Numbered from the stretch's first letter, positions 43,613-52,572 are shown. The stretch is DNA of 64,000 nucleotides from Pseudomonas brenneri (GCF_007858285.1 NZ_VFIL01000001.1:678329-742328), one strand, 5' to 3'. Notes: generated by a model not told the origin, from the sequence alone. Translations and numbers: made by a program.

Positions 43613-44080
43613 TCAGGCGGCCAAGCCCTTCCCCGCCCGTTCCAGATTGCGCCACAACCAGGGTGGCAACACATCCGGATCGAGGCTGTCGATCAGGTTC
43701 TTCAGGCCCAACCCCAACTCTGTATCCCCTTCGATCACCAGCCGCCGGCGGAAGAACAAGGTGTCCGGATCTTCTTGGCGGCTGGCCAATAACAGGAACT
43801 CACGCCAGTTGCCGCTGATGGTCACCTGGGCCTCGGCCCGTTCGGCGATGCGCAATCCGTCACGACCAAGGGTCAGGTACCAGCGCAAACCCAGGTCGGG
43901 AATGCGCAGGCACATCCAGCGTCCGCGCAGCAGTTCGAAGCCGCCATCGCGCAAGGGTTCGGCCAGGCAGCGATTCAACGCCTGTTGCAACGCCAGGCGC
44001 TGCACCACAAATGGCACCTTGCGCATCAGCGGCAATAAACGGTCGGCGCCCTTGAGCAGCCATTGCTTGCGGTTCAGCAC
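43613..44080 (-). CDS. ubiT: UbiT, SCP2-domain factor of anaerobic ubiquinone synthesis
   Basis: A 155-residue SCP2 (sterol-carrier-like) protein: hydrophobic N-terminal helix (VPFVVQRLALQQALNRCLAEPL), then the lipid-binding fold with LRIPDLGLRWYLTLGRDGLRI and FFRRRLVIEGDTELGLGLKNLIDSLD. UbiT binds the isoprenoid ring intermediates and works with UbiU and UbiV in oxygen-independent ubiquinone synthesis. It overlaps the end of ubiV by 7 bases and is the last gene of the ubiU-ubiV-ubiT operon. Confidence 0.92.
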   Translation of the reverse strand: MLNRKQWLLKGADRLLPLMRKVPFVVQRLALQQALNRCLAEPLRDGGFELLRGRWMCLRIPDLGLRWYLTLGRDGLRIAERAEAQVTISGNWREFLLLASRQEDPDTLFFRRRLVIEGDTELGLGLKNLIDSLDPDVLPPWLWRNLERAGKGLAA

Positions 44081-44964
44081 AGCCCTACCTCCTCGACCCG
44101 CAACATTCCGGCCTGGCCATGCCAGTAGCCATTGCAGCCGTCGACAAACAGTGGCGGCGTGGCGCCCTGGCGCACCCGGTCAAAGGTTTCGACGATGCCC
44201 ACCATGCCCTGCGCCCTTGGGCTCAGGCGCAGTAGCTCAGCACCGCAACTGACCAGCCCCGGATAGTCGGCCAGCAGATTAGTGACATCCGCCGACATGG
44301 TCTGGATGCCATTTAATGTAAACAGCGCCTGCCCTTCCTGGCTGGTCAAGGCCATGCCATCGGGGTAGTTCAGGCAACAGAACTGGCAGTCATCCTTAGG
44401 CCGGTTTTCCGCACGGGCAGTGAAACAGCGCGCCGAGTAGGCCAGGGGCAGGTGCCCATAGGCGAAGACTTCCACTTCAGGCAGCGGCCGGCCCAGCTCA
44501 CGCACCTGCTCCAACACATCGCCAATCAGCGCAGCCGAGCATTCCACCGGCGGCACCCAACGCATCATCCCGGCATCCAGCAATTGCACCAGGGCGTGAC
44601 CGTTGTACAAATTCAATGCCGGCCCTCCGACAAAGGGCAACTTGCGCTCGGCGAGCAATTGCACCGCGCCCATGTCATTGGCCTCGACCAGCACCTCGCC
44701 GTTGTCACACAGGCGGCGCAGGCTCGACAGCTCCGATGCGGCCTCGATCAAGGTCAGGCTCGACAGTACGATTTGCGCGTTGCCCGCCGAGTGCAATTCG
44801 CGGCCCAGGCCCAACCATTGATCGAGGTTGAACGCGCGGCGCTTGGAGCACACGGTTTCCCCCAGGTAGATCACATCCAGTGCCAGGTTGGCCATCTCGC
44901 AGTAGAACTGCCCCAGTTGTTGCTTATCCCAATAAAACAGCACCGGTCCCAGGCTGAGTTTCAT
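44074..44964 (-). CDS. ubiV: UbiV, U32-family Fe-S protein of anaerobic ubiquinone synthesis
   Basis: A 296-residue member of the peptidase U32 family. MKLSLGPVLFYWDKQQLGQFY is its typical start; cysteines in ETVCSKRR, AYSARCFTARAENRPKDDCQFCC are the likely ligands of a 4Fe-4S cluster. With UbiU it hydroxylates the ubiquinone ring without O2. It begins 10 bases after ubiU. A longer open frame reaching 45132 overlaps ubiU and was not used. Confidence 0.95.
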   Translation of the reverse strand: MKLSLGPVLFYWDKQQLGQFYCEMANLALDVIYLGETVCSKRRAFNLDQWLGLGRELHSAGNAQIVLSSLTLIEAASELSSLRRLCDNGEVLVEANDMGAVQLLAERKLPFVGGPALNLYNGHALVQLLDAGMMRWVPPVECSAALIGDVLEQVRELGRPLPEVEVFAYGHLPLAYSARCFTARAENRPKDDCQFCCLNYPDGMALTSQEGQALFTLNGIQTMSADVTNLLADYPGLVSCGAELLRLSPRAQGMVGIVETFDRVRQGATPPLFVDGCNGYWHGQAGMLRVEEVGLC

Positions 44965-44974
44965 GTGCGGTTCC

Positions 44975-45970
44975 TCATTGCCACGAACGATGGTAGGCGC
45001 CCAGGGTGGTCTGGCTGCCTTCGGATAGACCGGCCAGCACACTGCGCCATTGGTCCTTGACCACAAAACGCTCCGGCGCACTGCGGTGGGCGTCCAGCGC
45101 CGCGCGCCAGACCCCGGTGACTTGCTCGACATACGCCGGGCTGCGCTGGCGACCTTCGATTTTCACCGCTTCGACGCCCATGGCGATCAACTCGGGGATC
45201 AGGTCCAGGGTATCGAGGCTGGTGGGTTCTTCGAGGGCGTGGAAGCGCTTGCCATCGACCATGAAACGGCCCTTGCACAGGGTCGGATAACCCGCCGGTT
45301 CGTCCGGGGTATAGCGGTCGATCAGCACTTCGCTCAGGCGCGCGCTCAGACCCTCGGCGTCTTCGCTCCAGCGCACCGCCTTGGCCGGCGAGCACACGCC
45401 GCACAGGTTCGGTGATTCGCCAGTGATGTAGGAAGACAGATGGCAACGGCCCTCAGCCATGATGCACAGGCTGCCGAAACCGAAGACCTCGATCGGCACC
45501 GAACTGCTGGCAGCCACGTGCTTGACCTGGGCCAGCGACAGCACCCGTGGCAGCACCGCACGACGGATGCCGTAGCGCTCGGCGTAGAACTGCAAGGCCG
45601 CCGCATGGGTCGCCGAACCCTGTACCGAGAGGTGCAAGGCCATCTGCGGATAACGGCTACTGGCGTATTGCAGCACGCCCGGATCACCGGCAATCAGCGC
45701 ATCCACGCCATGGTCGGCGGCGCGATCCACTGCCCGTTGCCAGCGTTCCCAGCCCTTGGGCTGCGGGTAGGTGTTGACCGCCACATAGAGCTTGCGCTGG
45801 TGCTGGCGGATATGCGCGACGGCGCCGTCGAACTGCTTGTCGTCCATGTTCAGCCCGGCAAAATGCCGGGCGTTGGTGTCGTCGCGAAACCCCACGTACA
45901 CCGCATCGGCACCTTGGCGCACGGCGGCTTTAAGCGCAGGCAGATTACCTGCCGGGCAGACCAGTTGCAT
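44975..45970 (-). CDS. ubiU: UbiU, U32-family Fe-S protein of anaerobic ubiquinone synthesis
   Basis: A 331-residue U32-family protein starting MQLVCPAGNLPALKAAVRQGADAVYVGFRDDTNARHFAGLN, as UbiU does. Cluster ligands are expected in the FGSLCIMAEGRCHLSSYITGESPNLCGVC region. It forms a heterodimer with UbiV for ring hydroxylation when oxygen is absent. GAGGA precedes the start. It is the first gene of the operon and lies near denitrification genes, in keeping with a need for ubiquinone during nitrate or NO respiration. Confidence 0.95.
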   Translation of the reverse strand: MQLVCPAGNLPALKAAVRQGADAVYVGFRDDTNARHFAGLNMDDKQFDGAVAHIRQHQRKLYVAVNTYPQPKGWERWQRAVDRAADHGVDALIAGDPGVLQYASSRYPQMALHLSVQGSATHAAALQFYAERYGIRRAVLPRVLSLAQVKHVAASSSVPIEVFGFGSLCIMAEGRCHLSSYITGESPNLCGVCSPAKAVRWSEDAEGLSARLSEVLIDRYTPDEPAGYPTLCKGRFMVDGKRFHALEEPTSLDTLDLIPELIAMGVEAVKIEGRQRSPAYVEQVTGVWRAALDAHRSAPERFVVKDQWRSVLAGLSEGSQTTLGAYHRSWQ

Positions 45971-46016
45971 GGTTGATCCTCATCAGAAAATACATCACCA
46001 ACACCGCATGTTCCTT

Positions 46017-46039
46017 GTGGGAGCAAGCCTTGCTCCCAC
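46017..46039. terminator. strong hairpin between moeA and ubiU, REP-derived
   Basis: GTGGGAGCAA and TTGCTCCCAC form a perfect 10-base stem with a GCC loop. Its arms are those of a shortened REP. It lies after the moaB-moeA operon end and upstream of ubiU and may terminate the former. Confidence 0.6.
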
Positions 46040-46057
46040 CTTGACCACCACCGGCAG

Positions 46058-47293
46058 TTACTGCATCAGTTCGGCAAAGGACACGAACCGCACCAGCCCG
46101 CCCTTTTCCACCAACTGCTCGCGCTCCACAATCGCCAAACCATCGGCCCAGCACGCCGCGCTCAGCATCGCCGAGCTTTGCCGTGGGTGCAGGGTGACGC
46201 GCGCCTGGCCATCGATGCCCGGCGCCAGGCGTGCGCGCAGGTATTGCCGGCGACGGTTGCGCTGGGGCCACACAAAGTCGGCGGGCAGCAACATCGGCGC
46301 CGATGTGACCTCAGTCACACCCTGGGCGCGCAACAGAAACGGGCGGACCACCACCAATGCGGTAATCAGCGCCGCCGAAGGATTGCCAGGCAAGCCGATC
46401 CACGGTTTGCCGGCGACATCGCCAAAAGCCAGGGGTTTGCCCGGCTGGATCGCCAGGCGCCAAAAATCCACGCGGCCCAGTTCCTTGATCGCTTGCTTGA
46501 GGTGGTCCTCCTCGCCCACCGACACCCCACCGGAGGTCAGCAGCAGGTCGCATTCCGAGGACGCCAGGGTCAATGCATCGCGGCTGACGGCCAGTTCATC
46601 GGCCATCACCCCATAGTCATGCACTTCAACGCCCCAGCCTTGCAGCAGCGCCGCCAGGCAGTGGCGATTGCTGTTGTAGATCTGCCCCGGTGCCAGGTGA
46701 TCCCCCGGCTCACGCAGTTCGTCGCCACTGCTCAACAGGCACACGCGCAACGGTCGATAGACCTTGACCTGGGCCAACCCGGCGGCCGCGAGCAAGCCCA
46801 ATTCCTGGGCACGCAGACGCTTGCCGGCTGGCAACAGCAAGGCGCCCTGGGTCACCTCTTCACCTTGCTTGCGCACATGTTCACCGGTCCGCATCGGCGG
46901 GCACCAGATGCGTTGGCCGTAGACCCGGCAACGCTCCTGGGGCACCACGGTGTCAGCACCGGCCGGCAACGGCGCACCGGTAAAAATCCGCATGGTCTGC
47001 CCGCTGACCAGCGCGGTCGCGGCTTCCTCGCCTGCGGCAATCCGCCCGGCCAGACGCAGGTAGCCCCCCTCGGCCGGCAAGTCCGCAGCACGCAGCGCGT
47101 AGCCGTCCATGGCGCTGTTGTCCCAGGCCGGCAGGTTCACCGGGGAAAAGATATCGCTGGCCAACACCCGGTCCAGGGCCAGGGCGGTTTTCACCTGTTG
47201 GGTGGACGGCGGCGCAGGTGCCTGGGCCAACAGGCGGTCGATGGCCTCATCCACCGGGATCAACTCGCCGCTTTCACACACCGATAGGTTCAT
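46058..47293 (-). CDS. moeA: MoeA, molybdopterin molybdenumtransferase
   Basis: A 411-residue enzyme that inserts molybdate into adenylated molybdopterin. Key parts are VNLPAWDNSAMDGYALRA near residues 52-69, FTGAPLPAGADTVVPQE, LRVCLLSSGDELREPGDHLAPGQIYNSN, the CDLLLTSGGVSVGEEDHLKQAI motif and GKPWIGLPGNPSAALIT. The ATG at 47293 overlaps the moaB stop (ATGA). A longer frame reaching 47653 is moaB read out of frame. Moco is needed by nitrate reductase, which fits the anaerobic neighbourhood. Confidence 0.95.
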   Translation of the reverse strand: MNLSVCESGELIPVDEAIDRLLAQAPAPPSTQQVKTALALDRVLASDIFSPVNLPAWDNSAMDGYALRAADLPAEGGYLRLAGRIAAGEEAATALVSGQTMRIFTGAPLPAGADTVVPQERCRVYGQRIWCPPMRTGEHVRKQGEEVTQGALLLPAGKRLRAQELGLLAAAGLAQVKVYRPLRVCLLSSGDELREPGDHLAPGQIYNSNRHCLAALLQGWGVEVHDYGVMADELAVSRDALTLASSECDLLLTSGGVSVGEEDHLKQAIKELGRVDFWRLAIQPGKPLAFGDVAGKPWIGLPGNPSAALITALVVVRPFLLRAQGVTEVTSAPMLLPADFVWPQRNRRRQYLRARLAPGIDGQARVTLHPRQSSAMLSAACWADGLAIVEREQLVEKGGLVRFVSFAELMQ

Positions 47294-47844
47294 GACCGCG
47301 CCTCGCAGGCTTGCAGGGCCTGGGCGACCTGGGGCTTGAGGTGCGGGGCGAAATTGCATGGCCCGGTGCGGCTGTCCAGTTGCCCCAGAAGGATCTTGTC
47401 CCAACCGGTACGGCACGCGCCTGGCGAGCCGGGCATGCAACACACCAGCACACCATTGCTCATGCCGGCCAGGGCACGCGACTGCAGGGTCGACATGCCG
47501 ATCTCTTGCAGGGAAACCTGGCGAAACAGCTCGCCAAAACCTTCGACATGCTTGTCCAGCAACGGCAGCACCGCTTGCGGAGTGTTGTCCCGCGCAGTGA
47601 AACCGGTGCCACCGGTGGTGAGGATCACCTGCACCTGCGGGTCGGCGATCCATTGCGAAAGCCGTGCGCGGATCTGGTAGATGTCGTCTACCACCAGGGC
47701 CCGGTCGATCAGTTCATGACCGGCCGCTTGCACACGATCGCACAGGGTTTGCCCGGAGGTATCGTTGTCAAAGTTGCGCGTGTCGCTGATGGTCAGTACA
47801 GCGATATTCAGCGAGACAAAATTGCGTTGAGTCAGATGTGCCAT
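47290..47844 (-). CDS. moaB: MoaB, molybdopterin adenylyltransferase-type protein
   Basis: A 184-residue MoaB/Mog-family protein: LNIAVLTISDTRNFDNDTSGQTL at the N-terminus, VQVILTTGGTGFTARDNTPQAV as the molybdopterin-binding motif, and CMPGSPGACRTGWDKIL near the C-terminus. It adenylates molybdopterin before molybdate insertion by MoeA, with which it is translationally coupled. The ATG at 47844 was chosen by family length. Confidence 0.94.
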   Translation of the reverse strand: MAHLTQRNFVSLNIAVLTISDTRNFDNDTSGQTLCDRVQAAGHELIDRALVVDDIYQIRARLSQWIADPQVQVILTTGGTGFTARDNTPQAVLPLLDKHVEGFGELFRQVSLQEIGMSTLQSRALAGMSNGVLVCCMPGSPGACRTGWDKILLGQLDSRTGPCNFAPHLKPQVAQALQACEARS

Positions 47845-47935
47845 GGTGAAAATCCCGGGATAAATGAGCAATGGCCCAGCCTGCACCGCAAAGGCCGGCG
47901 GGCCTATTCCTCCGAGGAGGTACCTCTAGGCGGCG

Positions 47936-48583
47936 TCAGGGCGCCAGGCGGCTGCGCTGCCAGATGCCGTCGTGGCGGCGGTAATCAAGACGGTCGTGCA
48001 GGCGGTCGGCGCGGCCTTGCCAGAACTCCACGCGCTCGGGCTGCAGGCAATAGCCACCCCACTCCGGTGGGCGCGGCGGTTGTTGCCCGGCAAAGCGTTG
48101 AGTCACATCGCGCAGGCGACCTTCCAGCTCGGCGCGGTGGGCCAGGGGTTGGCTTTGCGGCGACGCCCAGGCGCCGACCTGGCTGGCCAGCGGCCGCGAG
48201 TGGAAATAGTCGTCGGACAGCTGCGGCGCCAGGCGCACCACCGTGCCTTCGATGCGCACCTGGCGCTCCAGGCCCGGCCAGAAAAAGGTCATGGCCGCGC
48301 TGGGGTTGCTCGCCAGCTCCTGGCCCTTGGCGCTCTGGTAGTGGCCGAAAAAGGTGAAGCCCTCGGCGCCAAAGCCCTTGAGCAGAAGGATCCGACAATG
48401 GGCGCGGCCCTGGGCATCGACCGTGGCCAGGGCCATGCTGTTGGCCTCCACCGGCGCCACTTCGGTCTTGCGCGCCTGCTCCAGCCACTGGCCGAACAAC
48501 ACGAGGGGATCGTCCTGTACCAGGTCATCCCGCAAACCGTACAAGGTGTAGTTGCGGCGCATCTGCGCCAGGGAAAGGGGCAT
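47936..48583 (-). CDS. pdxH: PdxH, pyridoxine/pyridoxamine 5'-phosphate oxidase
   Basis: A 215-residue FMN enzyme that makes pyridoxal 5'-phosphate. It has the PdxH pattern [52 protein letters not shown], and the C-terminal [22 protein letters not shown] signature that ends in the catalytic arginines. Family length fits. GGAGG precedes the ATG. It lies between norR and moaB on the same strand and appears unrelated in function to them. Confidence 0.96.
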   Translation of the reverse strand: MPLSLAQMRRNYTLYGLRDDLVQDDPLVLFGQWLEQARKTEVAPVEANSMALATVDAQGRAHCRILLLKGFGAEGFTFFGHYQSAKGQELASNPSAAMTFFWPGLERQVRIEGTVVRLAPQLSDDYFHSRPLASQVGAWASPQSQPLAHRAELEGRLRDVTQRFAGQQPPRPPEWGGYCLQPERVEFWQGRADRLHDRLDYRRHDGIWQRSRLAP

Positions 48584-48683
48584 GGGGCGAACCTCCGGTC
48601 AGTTCGCCACAGTCTGATCAGCCGACGCGCCTGGCACCTTGACCGCGATCAACTGCGCGCCGCGGCATGGCGTCGCAGCGCCG

Positions 48684-50207
48684 CTACTTGAGCCCCAGGC
48701 GCCGCGCCAATTTGTGCAGGTTGCTGGAGTCCAGGCCGAGCATTCGCGCAGCGCTCGCCCAGTTATCGCCCGACAAGCTCAACGCCTGGCGCACCTTCTG
48801 TCGCTGGCAATCGTCCACTGCGTCGCTCAAGGTCTGGAACGCCTGCGCCGGGGCTTGAACCACAGGAGCCTGCACCAAGGTGGCGCTGTCCAGATCCAGC
48901 AGTTCGGCTTCCAGGGTCATGATCTGGTTGCGATTGCCGCCCCGGCTCAACTGCTTCAGCGCCGCACGGCTGATCACGTGCTCCAGCTCGCGCACATTGC
49001 CCGGCCAGCCATAACCGAGCAGCGTCTGCTCGGCCGCCGGTGACAGGCGCAAACCACGCAGGCCAAGTCGGGCGCGGTTGAGCTCAAGGAAATGCCCGGC
49101 CAGCAGCAACACATCGTGGCCACGCTCACGCAGCGCCGGGATCGGCACCGGGTACACCGACAGCCGGTGGTACAGGTCGGCGCGAAACAACCCTTCGCGA
49201 ATGCTCTCGGGCAGGTGTCGGTTGGTGGCGGCGATGATCCGCACATCCACATGCAACGGCTTGTCGGCGCCCAGGCGCTGGATCTCACCATTCTGCAAGG
49301 TGCGCAATAGCTTGGCCTGCACACTCAACGGCAGCTCGCCCACTTCATCGAGGAATAAAGTGCCGCCGTTGGCTGCATCAAAACGCCCGGCACGGTCACT
49401 GGTGGCGCCGGAAAACGCGCCTTTGACATGCCCGAACAACTCGCTCTCGGCCAGGGACTCCGGCAGCGCCGCGCAGTTGACCTGGATCAGCGGCTTTTTA
49501 CTGCGCCGCGACAGGCGATGCAGGCGCCGGGCGAACAGCTCTTTGCCGACCCCGGTTTCGCCAAGCAGCAGCACGGGCAGGTCCGAGTCGGCGAGCACAT
49601 CCAGCTCGTTGAGCAACTGATGCAATACCGGGCTCTGGCCGAGGATTTCACCGTCTTCGACGCCGGGCGAACCCACCACCGGCTCGCTGCGCGACAGGCG
49701 CAGGCTACGGTTTTCCTGTTCCAGGCGCGTAACCCGTACCGCCGCCTCGATCTGCAAGGTGCAGCGCTTGAGTTGCTCGCGCGCGTTGGCATCAAAGGTA
49801 CCGGCATGCAGCGCATCCAGGGTGATCGCACCCCACGGCCGGCCTTCGACGAACAGGCTCACGCCCATGCAATCATGCACCGACAGCGGTTCGCCGACCT
49901 GGTTGTCCAGCAGCCCGTCGTACGGGTCCGGCAGGCGGCTGTCGGGTTCGAACCAGGTCGGCTCGCGAGAGGCCATGATCGCCGCCAGTCGCGGATGCTG
50001 GGCAATCATAAAGCGCCGGCCAAGGGCTTCATGCACCAGCCCCACCGTGGCCACGGGGCGCAGGCTGTCGTCACCATCCAGGCGCAACAGGCCGACGGCG
50101 CCGCTATGAAAATATTCACGCAGGGTCTGCACCAGGCGTTGCAGGCGCACCGCGTTGGGTAATTCAACAATCAGGTCGGCCGACAGACTTTCACGCAGCA
50201 TGGTCAT
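48684..50207 (-). CDS. norR: NorR, NO-responsive sigma-54-dependent activator
   Basis: A 507-residue enhancer-binding protein. The N-terminal GAF domain (about residues 1-165) binds NO at a non-haem iron in NorR; the AAA+ domain has Walker A GETGVGKE, the sigma-54 loop GAFSGA (usually GAFTGA), and Walker B GGTLFLDEVGE; the C-terminal Fis-type HTH reads WASAARMLGLDSSNLHKLARRLG. It is divergent from a hemerythrin gene that has a sigma-54 promoter and three GT-N7-AC sites. ATG 50207 follows AAGGG by 5 bases; ATG 50201 is also possible. Confidence 0.92.
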   Translation of the reverse strand: MTMLRESLSADLIVELPNAVRLQRLVQTLREYFHSGAVGLLRLDGDDSLRPVATVGLVHEALGRRFMIAQHPRLAAIMASREPTWFEPDSRLPDPYDGLLDNQVGEPLSVHDCMGVSLFVEGRPWGAITLDALHAGTFDANAREQLKRCTLQIEAAVRVTRLEQENRSLRLSRSEPVVGSPGVEDGEILGQSPVLHQLLNELDVLADSDLPVLLLGETGVGKELFARRLHRLSRRSKKPLIQVNCAALPESLAESELFGHVKGAFSGATSDRAGRFDAANGGTLFLDEVGELPLSVQAKLLRTLQNGEIQRLGADKPLHVDVRIIAATNRHLPESIREGLFRADLYHRLSVYPVPIPALRERGHDVLLLAGHFLELNRARLGLRGLRLSPAAEQTLLGYGWPGNVRELEHVISRAALKQLSRGGNRNQIMTLEAELLDLDSATLVQAPVVQAPAQAFQTLSDAVDDCQRQKVRQALSLSGDNWASAARMLGLDSSNLHKLARRLGLK

Positions 50208-50258
50208 TACTACCCTTGTATGGTCGGTTCTACCGTGCAGCATCAGGGTGATCCTGAC
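50203..50258. promoter_or_regulatory. three candidate NorR enhancer sites
   Basis: GTCATTACTAC (50203-50213), GTCGGTTCTAC (50223-50233) and GTGATCCTGAC (50248-50258) each fit GT-N7-AC, the core of NorR sites. Three such sites are also found in the E. coli norR-norV region. They lie 55-110 bases upstream of the expected sigma-54 start point. Confidence 0.55.
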
Positions 50259-50299
50259 CACCACAAAAAATTAATCTCTATTTTTCAATAAATTGGCGA

Positions 50300-50314
50300 T
50301 GGCACACAGCATGC
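50300..50314 (+). promoter_or_regulatory. sigma-54 promoter of the hemerythrin gene
   Basis: TGGCAC-ACAGC-ATGCA keeps the exact GG-N10-GC spacing of -24/-12 promoters, 38 bases before the start codon at 50353, with norR divergent upstream. Confidence 0.8.
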
Positions 50315-50352
50315 AATCACCGCTTCATCTGTTCACTTGATGAGGAAACCCC

Positions 50353-50829
50353 ATGCACGCCATCGCCCCGGACACCTTGCCCCAGACGCAACTGATCGAA
50401 CATTTGCTGGAGCGCTACCACGCCCGCCACCGCGAACAACTGCCGGAACTGATTCGCCTGGCCAGCCGCGTCGAGCAGGTTCACGGTCACCACCTGGCCT
50501 GCCCCAACGGCCTGGCCGACTTGCTGCGCGATATCGAGCAAGAGCTGGAAGGCCATATGCTCAAGGAGGAGCAGGTATTGTTCCCGATGCTGCAAATGGG
50601 CCTGGGGCCCCAGGCCGCGCCGCCGATCCAGGTCATGCGTTTTGAACATGAGCAACATGGCCAGGCCCTGGAGCAGTTGCAGGCGCTGACCAACCACATC
50701 CAGCCGCCCAGCGATGCGTGCAATACCTGGCGTACGCTGTATCACGGACTGGAAGTGTTTCATCGGGATTTGCTGGAGCATATTCATCTGGAAAACGATG
50801 TGTTGTTTGTCCGTGCGCTAAACCTGTAG
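50353..50829 (+). CDS. hemerythrin-domain Fe-S repair protein (YtfE/DnrN-like, short form)
   Basis: A 158-residue four-helix protein with a diiron hemerythrin domain. Likely iron ligands are His in HARHREQLPEL, HGHH, EGHMLKEEQVLFPM, FEHEQHG and FHRDLLEHIHLENDVLF. YtfE/DnrN proteins repair iron-sulphur clusters damaged by NO. It lacks the roughly 60-residue N-terminal ScdA domain of full YtfE. A sigma-54 promoter and NorR sites upstream indicate induction by NO. Confidence 0.85.
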   Translation: MHAIAPDTLPQTQLIEHLLERYHARHREQLPELIRLASRVEQVHGHHLACPNGLADLLRDIEQELEGHMLKEEQVLFPMLQMGLGPQAAPPIQVMRFEHEQHGQALEQLQALTNHIQPPSDACNTWRTLYHGLEVFHRDLLEHIHLENDVLFVRALNL

Positions 50830-50930
50830 GAGCGAGATTGCTCGCGAAGAACTCACGGACAACGCGTTTACCCAGGCAGCCCGCGTTTTCGTTGATGTTT
50901 TTCGCGAGCACGCTCGCTCCTACAGGATGG
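50823..50930. repeat. REPIN (GTAGGAGCG type)
   Basis: CTGTAGGAGCGAGATTGC and the inverted GCACGCTCGCTCCTACAG frame an element between the convergent hemerythrin and CopD-like genes. Its left end reaches the stop codon of the hemerythrin gene. Confidence 0.85.
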
Positions 50931-50942
50931 GATCGAGGTGTC

Positions 50943-51374
50943 TTAGCGCAGCATCAGCTTGGCGAGGATCACGATCAGTACCATATGCCCAAGGATGCTG
51001 CGGCGGATCCACACCGCCCGCAGCGGGCTCAGGCGCTTTTGCGTCAGCCAGTACGCGAGCAGCAGGTAATGCCCGATGATGCTCAGCGCCAATACAATCT
51101 TCAGGCTCAACAGGGCGGAAAAATGACTGGCCCATGGCGCGCCCAGCACGCCGCGGTAATGCCAGGCCAGGCCGATCCCCGCGCCATACAACAGCACCAC
51201 CACGCCATGCAGCACCTGCCGCGAACGTCGGGCAATGGCTTGCTCGCTGGTGAACTGCGCCGACCAGGCCAACGCTTCACGGGCGCGGTGCCAGATGAAA
51301 ACCTCAAAGAACAGCGTGCCGATAAAGGCGATGGCCGCCAGCAGATGCACAATCAATAGCCACGAATACAGCAT
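50943..51374 (-). CDS. CopD-like small membrane protein of the nnrS operon
   Basis: A 143-residue inner-membrane protein with four hydrophobic helices (YSWLLIVHLLAAIAFIGTLFFEVFIWH, RQVLHGVVVLLYGAGIGLAW, LLSLKIVLALSIIGHYLLLAYWL, ILGHMVLIVILAKLML) and histidines within or near the helices that could bind haem or metal, as in CopD-type proteins. AGGAG sits 7 bases before the ATG at 51374. It starts 10 bases after nnrS and is probably its partner in the nitrosative response. Confidence 0.75.
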   Translation of the reverse strand: MLYSWLLIVHLLAAIAFIGTLFFEVFIWHRAREALAWSAQFTSEQAIARRSRQVLHGVVVLLYGAGIGLAWHYRGVLGAPWASHFSALLSLKIVLALSIIGHYLLLAYWLTQKRLSPLRAVWIRRSILGHMVLIVILAKLMLR

Positions 51375-51384
51375 TCCCATTCTC

Positions 51385-52572
51385 CTAGCCCGGATGGCCG
51401 TCAACCCGCGCGCGCCACAGCATTGGGGCATAGCGCCATAGATACACACCCAGGCCCAGGGTCCAGCACAGGCCCGCCAGCCACAGCGCGGCATACGGCC
51501 AGATCAGCACCAGCATCACCCGGCTCAGGCAGGCCAGGTTCAACAGGATGAAGGCCAGGGTCATGCCCTTGGGCGGCGCCAGCGGTCGGCCGGTATGGCC
51601 GAGACTGACCCGTGCGATCATCGCCAGGATCAACCCGCCCATCGCCCCAACCGTCAGCGCATGCACCGCCAGACTCGGGTTAAGCGCCACGCCGAAATGC
51701 CACAGCGCCATGCCCAGGCAAGCCACGGCCAGCCAGGCATAGGCCAGGTGCAGCGACCACAACAACGGCACGCGCCACAGGCCACGGTCGTGCCAGCGCA
51801 CCAGGCGCAGCAGATGACCGAGCCCCAGCAAGCCGAACAACAGGCCTACCCACAGGCTAGCGGTCAACGCCAGGCCGCTCGCGTATAGCAGCGCCACCGC
51901 TGCCGAGCCGCCCAATAACAGGTAATCCAGCCACGGCCAGGGCTTCACGGCTTCCGTGCGCCCCAGGCCACGCTGGGTGAAAAACGGAATCACCCGACCG
52001 CCGATCAAGCCCATCATCGCCGCCACCAGCCACAGCCCGGTCAACACCGCCTGGCGCTGCCAGCCTTCGTCACCGCGCAGCAAGCCATACAGGGACAGGC
52101 CATCGGCCAGGGTCAACAGCAGCAACACCAGCACAATCGGGTAGTTGCGCTGTTGCCGCACTTTCCACAAGGTCCAGCCCATCAACCCGGCGACGGCCAG
52201 GGGAAAAGTCAGTTCCAACACGGCCAACAGCGGCCATGGCAGGTTGAACAGCCAGGCCAGGCGTGCCGCCAGCCATACCCCGGCCAACATCGCGAGGGGC
52301 GTACCGCTGATGCCGGGGCGACCGGTCCAGGTCTGCACCGCCGTCAGCAGGAACCCGCCGATGATTGCCAAGGCAAAACCGAACAGCAGTTCATGGCGAT
52401 GCCAAGCCAGCCAGCCACCTGCCGGCTGCCAACCCGCGTCGCCGGCCAGGGCCAGCAGCCACAAAGGAATCGCCAGCAGCGCCAACAGGCAGCCACCGAG
52501 GAAAAATGGCCGGAAAGCCAGGCGAAACAACGGGGTTATCGACATAGCCTTGCGTCGATCCAGCACTTGCAT
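51385..52572 (-). CDS. nnrS: NnrS, haem-copper membrane protein of NO stress
   Basis: A 395-residue inner-membrane protein with about 12 helices and the NnrS landmarks: LFRLAFRPFFLGGCLLALLAIPLW at the start, WHRHELLFGFALAIIGGFLLTAVQTWTGRP, MMGLIGGRVIPFFTQRGLG, and HALTVGAMGGLILAMIARVSLGHTGRPL. NnrS protects against NO and binds haem and copper. GAGGAG precedes the ATG at 52572. A near-match FNR/DNR box lies 59 bases upstream. Confidence 0.94.
   Translation of the reverse strand: MQVLDRRKAMSITPLFRLAFRPFFLGGCLLALLAIPLWLLALAGDAGWQPAGGWLAWHRHELLFGFALAIIGGFLLTAVQTWTGRPGISGTPLAMLAGVWLAARLAWLFNLPWPLLAVLELTFPLAVAGLMGWTLWKVRQQRNYPIVLVLLLLTLADGLSLYGLLRGDEGWQRQAVLTGLWLVAAMMGLIGGRVIPFFTQRGLGRTEAVKPWPWLDYLLLGGSAAVALLYASGLALTASLWVGLLFGLLGLGHLLRLVRWHDRGLWRVPLLWSLHLAYAWLAVACLGMALWHFGVALNPSLAVHALTVGAMGGLILAMIARVSLGHTGRPLAPPKGMTLAFILLNLACLSRVMLVLIWPYAALWLAGLCWTLGLGVYLWRYAPMLWRARVDGHPG

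Noticed and set aside
44965..45132. N-terminal extension of ubiV
   Set aside because: It lies inside ubiU; the typical UbiV start is at 44964.
45973..45986. FNR/DNR-like box TTGATCCTCATCAG before ubiU
   Set aside because: It lies only 3-16 bases from the start codon and overlaps the ribosome site, too close to activate a promoter for this gene.
47294..47653. N-terminal extension of the moeA frame
   Set aside because: It reads moaB in another frame; the ATG at 47293 overlaps the moaB stop in the usual coupled manner.
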